DNA from: an uncultured Clostridia bacterium
GTDB lineage: Bacteria; Bacillota; Clostridia; Christensenellales; Borkfalkiaceae
Assembly: GCA_944372525.1 (NCBI GenBank)
Contig: CALVZL010000006.1
Coordinates: 1 to 57,137 of the forward strand
Direction: 5' to 3'
Length of the DNA: 57,137 bases
The translations under genes were made by a program, and so were the position numbers. The notes below the pieces were generated by a model. The model was not told the origin of the DNA. It saw nothing but the letters and a program-made list of their open reading frames with translations, and did no database searches. How positions within the stretch are numbered: the first letter of the stretch is position 1; every line of letters begins with the position of its first letter. Shown here piece after piece: positions 17,193 through 25,806 of the stretch.

Positions 17193-17831
17193 TCAGTCGT
17201 TCAGAAGCCATCCGAACAGCTTCTTTTGCACTTTTTCCGATGTCTGATAAAAGCCGGTCAGAACATCCTTGCAGAATACGGACCACTCCGGCACAACTCC
17301 CAAAATGTTTTCCTCGGGAAGACACCCGAGAAAATTGCCCGAATCCTTGCTGTTTTCGCGATTATCTCCCAAAAAAAAGACTTCTCCCTCTCCCACTTCG
17401 ACCGGACCGAAATCACGGGGGCTTCCCAGTGCATATGGCTCATCCTGCACCGTAAATTCATTCTCCCCCGCATAACGGACGGAGACCACGCCGTTGTCGC
17501 AGCGAACAACGTCTCCGCCCTTGGCAATCAGACGTTTGATATACAACGTATTATTTCCGCTGTCGTCTTTCCCGACTGCAGGTGTGACGTCTATGACAAT
17601 AATATCCCCCCGTTCTGCCGTTCTGCCGATCTCGATATAGAGAAAATCCCCGTCTTGCAAGGTCTCCTGCATAGAGTCCCCGTCGACTTCCACGAGAACA
17701 TAGTGGTTGAGAAACCAAATGTGAAAGAGAAAAAAGCCGCATAACACGACAATCAGAACGCAACTGAAAATCTGTGCCGCCCGCGAAGCATTTCTCCGTT
17801 TATTGAGCATTTCGGGACGAGAATAAAGCAA
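17193..17831 (-). CDS. lepB: Signal peptidase I
   Basis: A 212-residue type I signal peptidase that cleaves Sec/Tat signal peptides on the outer face of the cytoplasmic membrane. One N-terminal membrane anchor (about 19-41) precedes box B DGDSMQETL with catalytic Ser53, box D YIKRLIAKGGD with general base Lys99, and box E FFLGDNRENSKDSG. The start is TTG at 17831, 7 bases after AAGGAG and 1 base after the DUF951 stop. It is the single-anchor Gram-positive form. Confidence 0.93.
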   Translation of the reverse strand: MLYSRPEMLNKRRNASRAAQIFSCVLIVVLCGFFLFHIWFLNHYVLVEVDGDSMQETLQDGDFLYIEIGRTAERGDIIVIDVTPAVGKDDSGNNTLYIKRLIAKGGDVVRCDNGVVSVRYAGENEFTVQDEPYALGSPRDFGPVEVGEGEVFFLGDNRENSKDSGNFLGCLPEENILGVVPEWSVFCKDVLTGFYQTSEKVQKKLFGWLLND

Positions 17832-17832
17832 T

Positions 17833-18009
17833 TTAATTCTCCTTTCCGGATGATTTCATCCGCTTTTTCAGTTCGTCGGGCGTCAGCATGACCACTCTTC
17901 CGCAGGCAAGGCAGCGGATTTTGATGTCCGCCCCGATCCGAACAATCTCCCATCGGTCGGAACCGCAGGGATGCGGTTTGCGTGTGCGAATGATTTCTCC
18001 GAGACGCAT
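17833..18009 (-). CDS. DUF951 family small protein
   Basis: A 58-residue protein. [18 protein letters not shown], then [17 protein letters not shown] and [15 protein letters not shown], match DUF951 of clostridia and bacilli, with three Cys (one in HPCG, two in CLACG) that suggest a small metal site. The ATG at 18009 is used because the family begins at MxLGEIIRxRKxHPCG. The function is unknown; in related genomes it is often near the ychF or mscS genes. It lies 1 base after the hydrolase stop. Confidence 0.88.
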   Translation of the reverse strand: MRLGEIIRTRKPHPCGSDRWEIVRIGADIKIRCLACGRVVMLTPDELKKRMKSSGKEN

Positions 18010-18010
18010 T

Positions 18011-19696
18011 TCAAAGCCAGATGACGTTGTTGATGAGAACATCGTTTTCTCCCAGGAAGACGACCGAAACCACCTTGGAAAATTCCGAAAGCGTCACACC
18101 TCGCTCCGATTTAAATTCTGTGCTTTCGCAAGAAAACTTTTTCCATTTTCCGCCGCCCTCGACAAAACAATGCAAACTGTACCCCGTCCGTTCCTCGGCA
18201 TCCGTATAAAACACAACTTCCAGTCCCGCATCCGCGGCACAGTAAGCATCGAATTGGAAAAGCGCTCCTTCCGGCGGCGCGTAACGCGGTTCACTCACGC
18301 GATAGGAGATGATGCCGTTCAAAGAAGAAATCCCCATGATCCCGCCGAAACCGCGGCGCAACGTCACCTCCGAACGATTTCCGTCGGCAAAGCAATCCGC
18401 AATGGAAAGCGCGCGGCGGCGGAACGCTGCGAATCCGGTCGTCTCGTCCTCGCTCGTGTAAAGGATCCGGCTCTTCAACACCCCTTTCTTTCTGTTGCTT
18501 TTAAGCTTGATCTCCTGAATTTTCGAGACGATGCTGAACCCGTTGGAATAGCGCGCAAACGTATAGACAAGCATTTTGTTACAGCCGACGCAGACGTCGA
18601 GGGGAATCGTAACAATGTTATCCGCCCCGCCTTCCTTGGGATTCCCCATGACACGCGTCCAATCCCGAGCCTGGAATTCCGATATTTTTTCGGTGAAGAA
18701 AACTCCGCATTCCTCGATCTCTCCCTGCGGATCATAACTCGCACGGATCTTCAGGTCTCCGTCCTCTTCCTCCGTAAAGGAAAAATTTGCGGGCTTGCTC
18801 AGATAAACCGACCGTCCTTTGAGGAATTTATCGAGAAACAAATTGATATTCAGCACGGAATGGCTGCCGATCAGCCCGTTTCCGTGCGCGGAATAGAGTA
18901 TCGCCTTTTCGACGTCGGGATTGATCTGCTGAAAGGTATCGTAGACCCGATCGTAATTGCATTTTTTGTCGTTGATCGCCGAAAGCATCAGGACGGGACA
19001 TTTGACATACGGCGCATAACTCTGCGAATCGATGCCGGCGATAAAACGATGCCGCTCCTCATCAAAAATGCGGTTCTCCTCGTCGGCAAATTTTTCCATA
19101 TCCCGATAGGCAAGCCATCCCGCCGCACAGACGGAAATGAAGCAGGAGATCGGTGCGTAAGGGGCAATCTTCCACAAAATTTCCCCGCCCGTCCTGAGTC
19201 CGATCGCGCCGAGACGGGTTACATCGGGACAATCGGCAAGATAACGCGCCGCATAACGCGCAACCGCCGTCCATTCGTACCAGCTTGTCTCTTTCGCCGT
19301 CTCGTCCACATAGTCCATTGCCCGTCCGACTCTGGAATAATTGGCATAATCGACGTCTCTGGGATAGATCGTATGCCGCCCCGGCATGCCGACGTCGCCG
19401 CAATAATCGACAGCAAGCACGGCAAACCCGCGGCAAAGCAGGTACCCGACAAACTTTTCGTCGCACGGAAATCCCGCTTCGAACATCACGAGTACGGCGG
19501 GACACTCCTTGACGGAGAGAGGACGGTAATATTTTGCATAAATCTTGACTCTGCCGTACTCCGTCTTTCTTCCGAGAAAATATAGTTCGCGATAAAGGAA
19601 ACTCTCTCGCGTCTGCTCAAAGAGCACCTCCTCGCAAAGGGGAAGCGTATCGTCAAAATCCTTCCATAAGGTTACGGGTGTTAAAATCGTATTCAC
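18011..19696 (-). CDS. Alpha/beta hydrolase-like protein with Thr in the nucleophile position
   Basis: A 561-residue protein whose first ~310 residues look like an acetyl-xylan-esterase/dienelactone-hydrolase fold: [20 protein letters not shown], then [14 protein letters not shown]. The expected GxSxGG elbow reads GLRTGG (166-171), so the nucleophile Ser is Thr169. [13 protein letters not shown] and [12 protein letters not shown] may hold the acid and His. The rest (about 320-561) is beta-rich and ends in a possible carbohydrate-binding-like jelly roll. No signal peptide is seen. It may be an inactive hydrolase or use a different residue. It lies 12 bases after sbcC and is probably co-transcribed. 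Confidence 0.7.
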   Translation of the reverse strand: MNTILTPVTLWKDFDDTLPLCEEVLFEQTRESFLYRELYFLGRKTEYGRVKIYAKYYRPLSVKECPAVLVMFEAGFPCDEKFVGYLLCRGFAVLAVDYCGDVGMPGRHTIYPRDVDYANYSRVGRAMDYVDETAKETSWYEWTAVARYAARYLADCPDVTRLGAIGLRTGGEILWKIAPYAPISCFISVCAAGWLAYRDMEKFADEENRIFDEERHRFIAGIDSQSYAPYVKCPVLMLSAINDKKCNYDRVYDTFQQINPDVEKAILYSAHGNGLIGSHSVLNINLFLDKFLKGRSVYLSKPANFSFTEEEDGDLKIRASYDPQGEIEECGVFFTEKISEFQARDWTRVMGNPKEGGADNIVTIPLDVCVGCNKMLVYTFARYSNGFSIVSKIQEIKLKSNRKKGVLKSRILYTSEDETTGFAAFRRRALSIADCFADGNRSEVTLRRGFGGIMGISSLNGIISYRVSEPRYAPPEGALFQFDAYCAADAGLEVVFYTDAEERTGYSLHCFVEGGGKWKKFSCESTEFKSERGVTLSEFSKVVSVVFLGENDVLINNVIWL

Positions 19697-19708
19697 AAAT
19701 AGAATCCC

Positions 19709-22303
19709 TCATTCCGCATATATTCTCGATCCATGCTCTTCGTTCGCCTTTCTGACGAAGAGCCTCCGCTCGATGCGGTGCTTGAGCTCCTCGACGTGCG
19801 TGATGATCCCGACAGAAAAGTTCTCGTCCCTGAGGCGTTCCAGGCTGTCCATCACCGTATCGACGAGCCGCTCGTCCAACGTTCCGAATCCTTCGTCGAG
19901 AAAGAAAAACTCAATGGGCCGCAGCGACTTCGCACAGATCTCCGCCGAAAGAGCCAGCGCAAGAGAAAGAGAAACGAGGAAGGTCTCTCCGCCCGAAAGA
20001 GTATAGACTCCTCTTTCTTTTCCTCCGTTAAAGTTGTCCCCGACCATAAAGCCGGATGCCCCGCCCTCGTAGCGAAGAAAGTACCTTCCGTCTGTCAGAG
20101 TCAGCAACCGCCCGCTCGCATTGGCGGCGACATTTTGCAGATACTCTTCCGCCACGAAATCCATGAATTTATTCCCTTCCAGCAATTTCTTCAGTCGTTC
20201 CGCCGTCTCCGCCTGTTTTCCGAGCCGCACGCCTTCCCGCTCGAGTTCCCGCTTACGCTCCAGCTCCTCGTTCATACGGCGCAACTCTTCCCTGCCGAGC
20301 GCCAGTTTCCGCACCGTCTCTTCATACTCGCTCTCGCGCTTTGCCAGCGCCGCCCGCAACGCTTCCAGCGTCTGTTCCGTCTCTTCGGGCAGGATCTCTC
20401 CCTTCAGCTCCTCTCTCCTCGCGCACAGGGCAGCGGTTTCCTCGCGGTAGCGGCGCAGACGTTCGGCGGACTGTTCCGCATCTCCGTATTTGCCGATAAG
20501 CGCTTCCGCTTCCTCCGGTCTGCGCATGCCGCATGCCGAAAGCACCTCGCTCAGTCGCGCTTCCGCTTCCTTTGCCAAGCGCCGGGCAGCGGCGCGTTTT
20601 TCCTCTGCGGCCGCAAAAGCGGCACATGCATCCGCATATTCCCGTTGCGCGGATTCCTTTTCCCTTGCAAAACGCGCGCGTTTCGCTTTTTCTTCGGCAA
20701 GACGCCGTTTCGCTTCCTCCGCACGCGGCAGTTTTTCCGTTTCCTCTCCCGCCGCGGACAGTTCTGCCAATTCTCTTTTGAGGCGGGCGCCCTCCGTCTG
20801 GAGCTGTTGCAGGCGCTCCCGATGCGCACGGCAGATCCCGTTCTTTTTTTCCAGTTCCACGAGCGCTGCGTTCCATGCGCTCCGTTCCTTTTCCCGTTCC
20901 CGATACTTTTCTCCGAGCGAGGAAAAATCTATTTTCTCCCCTGCGGACAGCGCGGTATATTTTTCGATCAGCGGGATCAGTCCCTCTTCCGCTTCCCGAT
21001 AGCGGGAGCGCACGTCCTCCAGCTCGCCCGCAAAGACCGCATATTCCTCCCGCAGGAGCGCGGCTTTTCCCTGTTCCCCGGCGAACGCGAAAAAATCTCC
21101 GTCTCCGAGTTTCGAAAGCCGTTCTTCGATCGCCTGCCGTTCCCGCTCGTAAGAAAACTCTTTGAACCGCTCCGCTTCGGCGGCATATTCCGCCCGCGCC
21201 TTCGTGAGCGCGCGCTCGGTTTCCGTCTTTTTTCTGAGATTGTTCTCTTCCTGTTCCGCCCGAACGCAAAGTTCGGTCAGACGCGCAATCTCTTCGTCCG
21301 CCCGAGAAGCGTCCCACTGCGCGATCGCCTCTATGCGCTGCCGCGCGCGTGCTTTGCATTCCTCCGCCCGCGTATATCCGCTCTCGCTCTCCGCATGGCT
21401 CTGCAGCGCTCTCCTCGCCTCTCTTCCGACTCTCACCGCCTCTGCGGCGCGGTCGAGCCTGCCGAGTTCTTCCCCGAGGATCCGCATCTCTTCCCGCTGC
21501 TCTTCCAGCGCGGAAATGCGGCGCATGATTTTTTCCAATTCGAGTTTTTTTGCAAACAGAGCAGCACGGCGTTTTTCCTCCTCCCGCAACGAGAAAAGCG
21601 TCTGCTTGCGCTCCTTTTCCTCTTGTTCGAGACGGGCGATCTCTGTTTTCCGCTCCTCTACCGCCCGTTCTGTTGCGTCGGCATACGGCTCCAACCTCGC
21701 CTGCAGCAGACGCAGCGCTTCCGCCGCGGCCGCACAGCGCGCGTTCGCCTTTTTTACCAGCCGTTCTCCGTAATTTTCCAAATCAAACAGCCTGGAGATG
21801 AGCTTGAGACGATCCGAACGCGAAGATTTTACAAACTGCGCAAATTCTCCCTGCGGAAGAGCAATGCACTTCTCAAAATCCTTCTGCTCCAGCCCGATTA
21901 TCTTCTCCAGCAAGGCGTTGCTCTCGCGCACGCCTTCCGAAAGAGCAACGGCGGCATTCTTGTCGTTATATTCATAGACCCGAACGGACTGAACGGCATT
22001 TTTCCGTTTCAACTCCCGTTCCACACGAATCCGCCTGCGCTTTCCGTCGTAAACGATCTCAAATTCAAACCGAACATATGCTTTGTCCGAACGATCGTTG
22101 ATCACATCGGCAACGCTCCCCGATCTCGAACGCGCCACGCCGCCGTAAAGCGCAAACCCGATACAATCGAGAATGGTGCTTTTGCCGGACCCTGTATCCC
22201 CGAAGATCCCGAAAATGCCGTATTCCAGCAGAGAGCGGAAATCGATCTGCGCGGGTTCCGAAAAAGAATTGATCCCGCAAAATTCAAGAAAAACCGGTCT
22301 CAT
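19709..22303 (-). CDS. sbcC: Exonuclease SbcCD, ATPase subunit SbcC
   Basis: An 864-residue SMC-like ATPase that partners SbcD to open hairpins and process double-strand breaks. The N-terminal Walker A lies in GIFGDTGSGKSTILDCIGFA and the Q-loop nearby. Long Glu/Arg/Ala-rich coiled coils fill about 180-690. The C-terminal lobe has the ABC signature VYTLSGGETFLVSLSLALAL and Walker B FFLDEGFGTLD. The apex hook is hard to place: no clear CxxC is visible. The ATG at 22303 overlaps the sbcD stop as ATGA and opens on MRPVFLEFCGI; the frame before it is sbcD shadow. Confidence 0.93.
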   Translation of the reverse strand: MRPVFLEFCGINSFSEPAQIDFRSLLEYGIFGIFGDTGSGKSTILDCIGFALYGGVARSRSGSVADVINDRSDKAYVRFEFEIVYDGKRRRIRVERELKRKNAVQSVRVYEYNDKNAAVALSEGVRESNALLEKIIGLEQKDFEKCIALPQGEFAQFVKSSRSDRLKLISRLFDLENYGERLVKKANARCAAAAEALRLLQARLEPYADATERAVEERKTEIARLEQEEKERKQTLFSLREEEKRRAALFAKKLELEKIMRRISALEEQREEMRILGEELGRLDRAAEAVRVGREARRALQSHAESESGYTRAEECKARARQRIEAIAQWDASRADEEIARLTELCVRAEQEENNLRKKTETERALTKARAEYAAEAERFKEFSYERERQAIEERLSKLGDGDFFAFAGEQGKAALLREEYAVFAGELEDVRSRYREAEEGLIPLIEKYTALSAGEKIDFSSLGEKYREREKERSAWNAALVELEKKNGICRAHRERLQQLQTEGARLKRELAELSAAGEETEKLPRAEEAKRRLAEEKAKRARFAREKESAQREYADACAAFAAAEEKRAAARRLAKEAEARLSEVLSACGMRRPEEAEALIGKYGDAEQSAERLRRYREETAALCARREELKGEILPEETEQTLEALRAALAKRESEYEETVRKLALGREELRRMNEELERKRELEREGVRLGKQAETAERLKKLLEGNKFMDFVAEEYLQNVAANASGRLLTLTDGRYFLRYEGGASGFMVGDNFNGGKERGVYTLSGGETFLVSLSLALALSAEICAKSLRPIEFFFLDEGFGTLDERLVDTVMDSLERLRDENFSVGIITHVEELKHRIERRLFVRKANEEHGSRIYAE

Positions 22304-23454
22304 GCCTCCGCCTCCAACAGCTCCAGAAACGAAGTCACAAGCTCCGCCGCGGGGTCTTCTCCGAACAGAGAACGGTAATACTGCACGAACAGATCTTTGG
22401 AGCCGAGCGTTGAACGGCTGACCGCCTGCATGCGCTCTCCTCCCTCTACCCGCACGATCAGAGAAACGAGTCCGTCGTTCGCTTCCCGAAGCGCCTGCGT
22501 TTCCTGCGCGGAAAGCGGCGCGCCGAGGCGAAGAGTCAGCTCGACAAAACATCCCTCGTAGCGTCCGAGAAGACCAAGCGCCTCCTCCACGCCGTTGCAC
22601 TCGAGACGGACTAATTTTTTCCCTGCGGAAAGGGGAATTTCGCAAAACTCCGCGATCTCTTTTCCGCGCGTTTTGATCAGGGCAACGCTCTTCTGCGTAT
22701 TCGCCTCATCGAAAGAATACTGCAAGAGCGATCCGCTGTAATACCCGTTTTCACCGACGCGCTGGCGGCGATGCAAATGCCCGAGCGCAACATATCCCTC
22801 TTTGGGAAGGACGGAGAGCGGCACGGCGCGCGCACCGCCGAGATCGATATCCCGTTCGCTGTCGCTCGTCCTGCCCCCGGCCACAAAGAGGTGGGACAGA
22901 AAAATATGCGGCATGTCGCCGCGATACCCCGCTTCGCCCCGCGCGATCCAGCGCTCCATCCTCTGCGGAAAGCTCTCCTCCGTCTTTTCTTCGCGCAATC
23001 TCGCTTCGCTCGGATAGGGAAGCGCATTGAGATAGACCTTCTCGCCCGCCGCATCCCGAATCACAAGGCTGTTTTCCCCCGCCTCCACGGCGCATACGGG
23101 GCGATCTCCGCCCGTTCGGAAAACGCGCGGCTTATTTCCGAAAATATAAATCCCCTGCTCTTCCGCAAGCGAAGAGGCGGCAGACAAGCGGACTCCGTCG
23201 TCGTGATTCCCGCTTACGATGACGACCGCACGGGAAGTTCCGGCAAGTTTTTTTACGGCGCGGTAAAAGGTCTCTTCCGCCTCTGCGGACGGAAGAAAGG
23301 TATCGAATACATCTCCCGCGACAAGCACGAGCGAAACCTGCTCCTTTTCGCAGATACGGACGATCTCGTCGAGCGCCTCCGCTTGCTCGGGAAGGCGCTC
23401 TCTGTCCATGAGACGTTTTCCGATATGCCAATCCGATGTATGAAGAATGTTCAT
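22300..23454 (-). CDS. sbcD: Exonuclease SbcCD, nuclease subunit SbcD
   Basis: A 384-residue Mre11-type metallophosphoesterase. MNILHTSDWHIGKRL supplies the first Asp/His metal ligands, followed by LVAGDVFDTFLP, VIVSGNHDDGVRL, and a late GHLHRRQ motif. The ATG at 23454 is chosen because the family starts at this strand; AAAGGGA lies close upstream. Its 3' end overlaps sbcC by 4 bases. It starts a minus-strand transcript from a promoter that overlaps the divergent promoter of the DnaD-like gene. Confidence 0.94.
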   Translation of the reverse strand: MNILHTSDWHIGKRLMDRERLPEQAEALDEIVRICEKEQVSLVLVAGDVFDTFLPSAEAEETFYRAVKKLAGTSRAVVIVSGNHDDGVRLSAASSLAEEQGIYIFGNKPRVFRTGGDRPVCAVEAGENSLVIRDAAGEKVYLNALPYPSEARLREEKTEESFPQRMERWIARGEAGYRGDMPHIFLSHLFVAGGRTSDSERDIDLGGARAVPLSVLPKEGYVALGHLHRRQRVGENGYYSGSLLQYSFDEANTQKSVALIKTRGKEIAEFCEIPLSAGKKLVRLECNGVEEALGLLGRYEGCFVELTLRLGAPLSAQETQALREANDGLVSLIVRVEGGERMQAVSRSTLGSKDLFVQYYRSLFGEDPAAELVTSFLELLEAEA

Positions 23455-23499
23455 TCCCTTTGCCGCAAGCTCCGATCTCTTTCCCGCGCAAAAAAATCT

Positions 23500-23558
23500 T
23501 TGCTTTTGCGCGCAAGATGTGTTATACTGATTATACATCAAACGGAAGAAAAAATCAA
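23500..23558. promoter_or_regulatory. Overlapping divergent promoters, sbcDC and the DnaD-like gene
   Basis: Plus strand: TTGCTT (23500-23505), 17-base spacer, TATACT (23523-23528). Minus strand: TTGATT (23553-23558), 17-base spacer, TATAAT (23530-23535). The two -10 boxes are one base apart, so polymerase should bind only one promoter at a time. Confidence 0.75.
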
Positions 23559-23578
23559 GTATCTGCCGGAGATAATGT

Positions 23579-25297
23579 ATGGCTTTCAGCACCTTTTCTA
23601 AAGAATTCACCGCAAATATGTACACGACGGTGGAAAATCAGTTCATCACGAAATATCTGCCGCAGGCAACGGGAGACGCCGTACGGGTCTACCTCTACGG
23701 GCTGTATCTGTGCAGCTGCGGAGAGGATTTCGATGCCGCGTCCTGCGCAAAACTGCTCAAAATCTCTCCCGAACAGCTTACGGAGATTTTCGGCTTTTGG
23801 GAGGAATGCGATCTCGTACGCATCCTCTCGCGCGATCCGCTCTTTGTAGAGTATCTTCCCGTCAATGCGGCGATCGGAAAACCCAAGCCGATCCGCGCGG
23901 AAAAATACGCCGAATTCAACAAAGAACTGTACAAACAGCTGCAAAAAGCGGGAAAAGATTTCAAACCCTACGAGATGCAGCGCATCTTGGAGTTCCTCGA
24001 AAACAATCCCATGGAACCCCAAGCGCTGCTGCTCATCTCCGAATACTGCGCAAAAAAAGACGGCGCAAAACTTTCCGCTTCGCATATCCTCAACAAGGCA
24101 AAAAAACTCTGCGGAGAACATAAATTCACCTACGAACAAGTGGAGCGGGAACTTGCCGACTTTCATTCGCATGAGCGGGAACTTTCCAAACTTTTCGCTC
24201 TGCTCGGAATCTATCGGAAACCGCAGGAGAGCGACTACAGTTTTCTGGACAAGTGGCGGGAAGCGGGAATCGAATTTTCCGCCCTATGTGCATGTGCCGC
24301 CACGCTGAAAAAAGGATCCCTTGCCTCCCTCGATCTTATGGCGGAAGAACTGCGCGAACGAAACCTCTTCACCGAAGCGGAGACAAAGGAATACCTCGCG
24401 CGCAGAGAAGAACTTGCCGACCTCGTCTTCCTCGTCGCGCGCAAGCTCGGCGTAAAGGTGCAGAATCCCCGCGCCTACATGGAAGAATATGCCGTCCGCT
24501 GGACAGAACGCGGCTACGATAAAACAAGTCTTTCCGTCCTCGCCTCTTTTGCGTTTAAACTCCGTTACGACTTTTCCGAATTCGACGCCCTTCTCGACAG
24601 CCTTTATGCGGAGGGAATCGTGGACGAAGGGAGTGTCAGAGAATACTGTGCCAATAGAGAGCGGCAGCTCAAACTGCTGCAATCTCTCCAATCCGTATGC
24701 GGCGCCGTCAAAAAAACACAATCCGCGCTCGACATGATCCGCGCATGGAAGAGCTGGAATTTTTCCGACTCCATGATTTTGGAAGCGGCAAAGCGGAGCG
24801 CAACCGCTGCCGTTCCCCTGTCCTATATGAACAAACTGCTTTCGGAGTGGAAACGAAGCGGCGTCTTTTCCGCAGAACAAATTCCCGAACGCGCTCCCGC
24901 CTCAAACGCTTCACAATCTCGCAGCGAATCCGCCGTTGCCGCCGATAAGAAAAGCGATCGGGAACGCCATTATGCAATACTCCGCCAAAAAGCCGAAGCG
25001 TATGCGGAACGAGCAAGGGCGGAAGCGGAAAAAGATGAGCGGTTCCGCTCGGCAGATGCCGCACTCAAAAAGGCGGAGGTCGACCTTGCCCGCGCCGAAG
25101 TGTTCGATCCCGCCTCTCTTTCCGCGATACAAAGCAGGATTTTCGCGCTGAAAGCAACGCGCAGCGAAGCGCTCCAAAGACTGAATATGACCGAAGAAGA
25201 CCTCTTGCCAAAATATTCCTGCAAAAAATGTTCGGATACGGGCTTTTTGCCGGACGGAAGATTATGCGACTGCTATCCGATCTCCGAACAATCCTAA
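23579..25297 (+). CDS. DnaD-like replication protein with helicase-loader-type zinc tail
   Basis: A 572-residue protein. The N-terminal region (about 1-110) is a DnaB/DnaD-type winged helix (FITKYLPQATGDAVRVYLYG). The middle holds two DnaD-type helical units (about 110-215 and 245-400), with FKPYEMQRILEFLENNPMEP in the first. A linker and a coiled coil (about 455-535) lead to a Cys4 motif, YSCKKCSDTGFLPDGRLCDC, at 546-565 (C548, C551, C563, C565). That coil plus C4 tail matches the N-terminus of clostridial DnaC/DnaI loaders, yet the AAA+ ATPase that should follow is absent: the stop is followed at once by a terminator. It probably helps load DnaB helicase. Confidence 0.85.
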   Translation: MAFSTFSKEFTANMYTTVENQFITKYLPQATGDAVRVYLYGLYLCSCGEDFDAASCAKLLKISPEQLTEIFGFWEECDLVRILSRDPLFVEYLPVNAAIGKPKPIRAEKYAEFNKELYKQLQKAGKDFKPYEMQRILEFLENNPMEPQALLLISEYCAKKDGAKLSASHILNKAKKLCGEHKFTYEQVERELADFHSHERELSKLFALLGIYRKPQESDYSFLDKWREAGIEFSALCACAATLKKGSLASLDLMAEELRERNLFTEAETKEYLARREELADLVFLVARKLGVKVQNPRAYMEEYAVRWTERGYDKTSLSVLASFAFKLRYDFSEFDALLDSLYAEGIVDEGSVREYCANRERQLKLLQSLQSVCGAVKKTQSALDMIRAWKSWNFSDSMILEAAKRSATAAVPLSYMNKLLSEWKRSGVFSAEQIPERAPASNASQSRSESAVAADKKSDRERHYAILRQKAEAYAERARAEAEKDERFRSADAALKKAEVDLARAEVFDPASLSAIQSRIFALKATRSEALQRLNMTEEDLLPKYSCKKCSDTGFLPDGRLCDCYPISEQS

Positions 25298-25298
25298 C

Positions 25299-25335
25299 AA
25301 AAAGCCGCCCGTTGATTCAAAACGGGCGGCTTTTT
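25299..25335. terminator. Terminator after the DnaD-like gene
   Basis: AAAAAGCCGCCCGTT (25299-25313) pairs perfectly with AACGGGCGGCTTTTT (25321-25335) around a 7-base loop. It begins 2 bases past the stop codon and is usable on both strands, so it also serves ylmC. Confidence 0.93.
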
Positions 25336-25389
25336 CATGTCAAACATGCATTATGTATAACATAATACTATTCAAAGATGAACTTTTCG

Positions 25390-25719
25390 CTATTCGTATT
25401 CCCCGAAATCCCTTCTTTCCGAAGAAGAGGCGCTCTCTTGCGAGAAGAATCCGTCAAACCACTTTCCCTTTTTCTTTCCCTGTTTGGGCGCAGACTTCAA
25501 ATCGACGAGCACAACATCCACGCCGATTTTATTTACCTGTTTCAGCTCTATAAACACGCTTGCCTTCCCCCAGCGACAACCTTTTCCGCCGGGCGCCACG
25601 ATACCGAGCACCTTCCCTTCCGGATACGTGAACACAACATCGCAGACTTTTCCCAAAGATTTTCCGTCACAAAGATTGACGACTTCCTTTCGTTTTAATT
25701 CCTGAAAGCTGGTTTCCAC
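25390..25719 (-). CDS. ylmC: YlmC/YmxH family PRC-barrel protein
   Basis: A 109-residue PRC-barrel protein of the YlmC/YmxH family, linked to sporulation in Bacillus but without a known mechanism. SFQELKRKEVVNLCDGKSLG and then DVVFTYPEGKVLGIVAPGG follow the family pattern. The Lys/Ser-rich C-terminal 35 residues are an extension. I use GTG 25719, since the frame upstream crosses the aspS terminator; no strong ribosome site is visible, so the start is uncertain. It is a single-gene unit between two terminators. Confidence 0.75.
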   Translation of the reverse strand: METSFQELKRKEVVNLCDGKSLGKVCDVVFTYPEGKVLGIVAPGGKGCRWGKASVFIELKQVNKIGVDVVLVDLKSAPKQGKKKGKWFDGFFSQESASSSERRDFGEYE

Positions 25720-25765
25720 ACTGTATTCTATGACGGCGCACAAAAAAAAGACCCGTTTTTTACAA

Positions 25766-25793
25766 AAAAAGTCCTCTTTCGGGAGGACTTTTT
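25766..25793 (-). terminator. Terminator after aspS
   Basis: AAAAAGTCCTC (25766-25776) pairs with GAGGACTTTTT (25783-25793) with a TTTCGG loop. A long T-run follows on the minus strand. It lies 14 bases past the aspS stop. Confidence 0.9.
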
Positions 25794-25806
25794 GCATATT
25801 GCCTTG

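Noticed and set aside
19733-22378. Plus-strand frame of 881 codons
   Set aside because: Antisense shadow of sbcC; the Phe/Arg/Leu-rich translation mirrors the Glu/Arg coiled coil.
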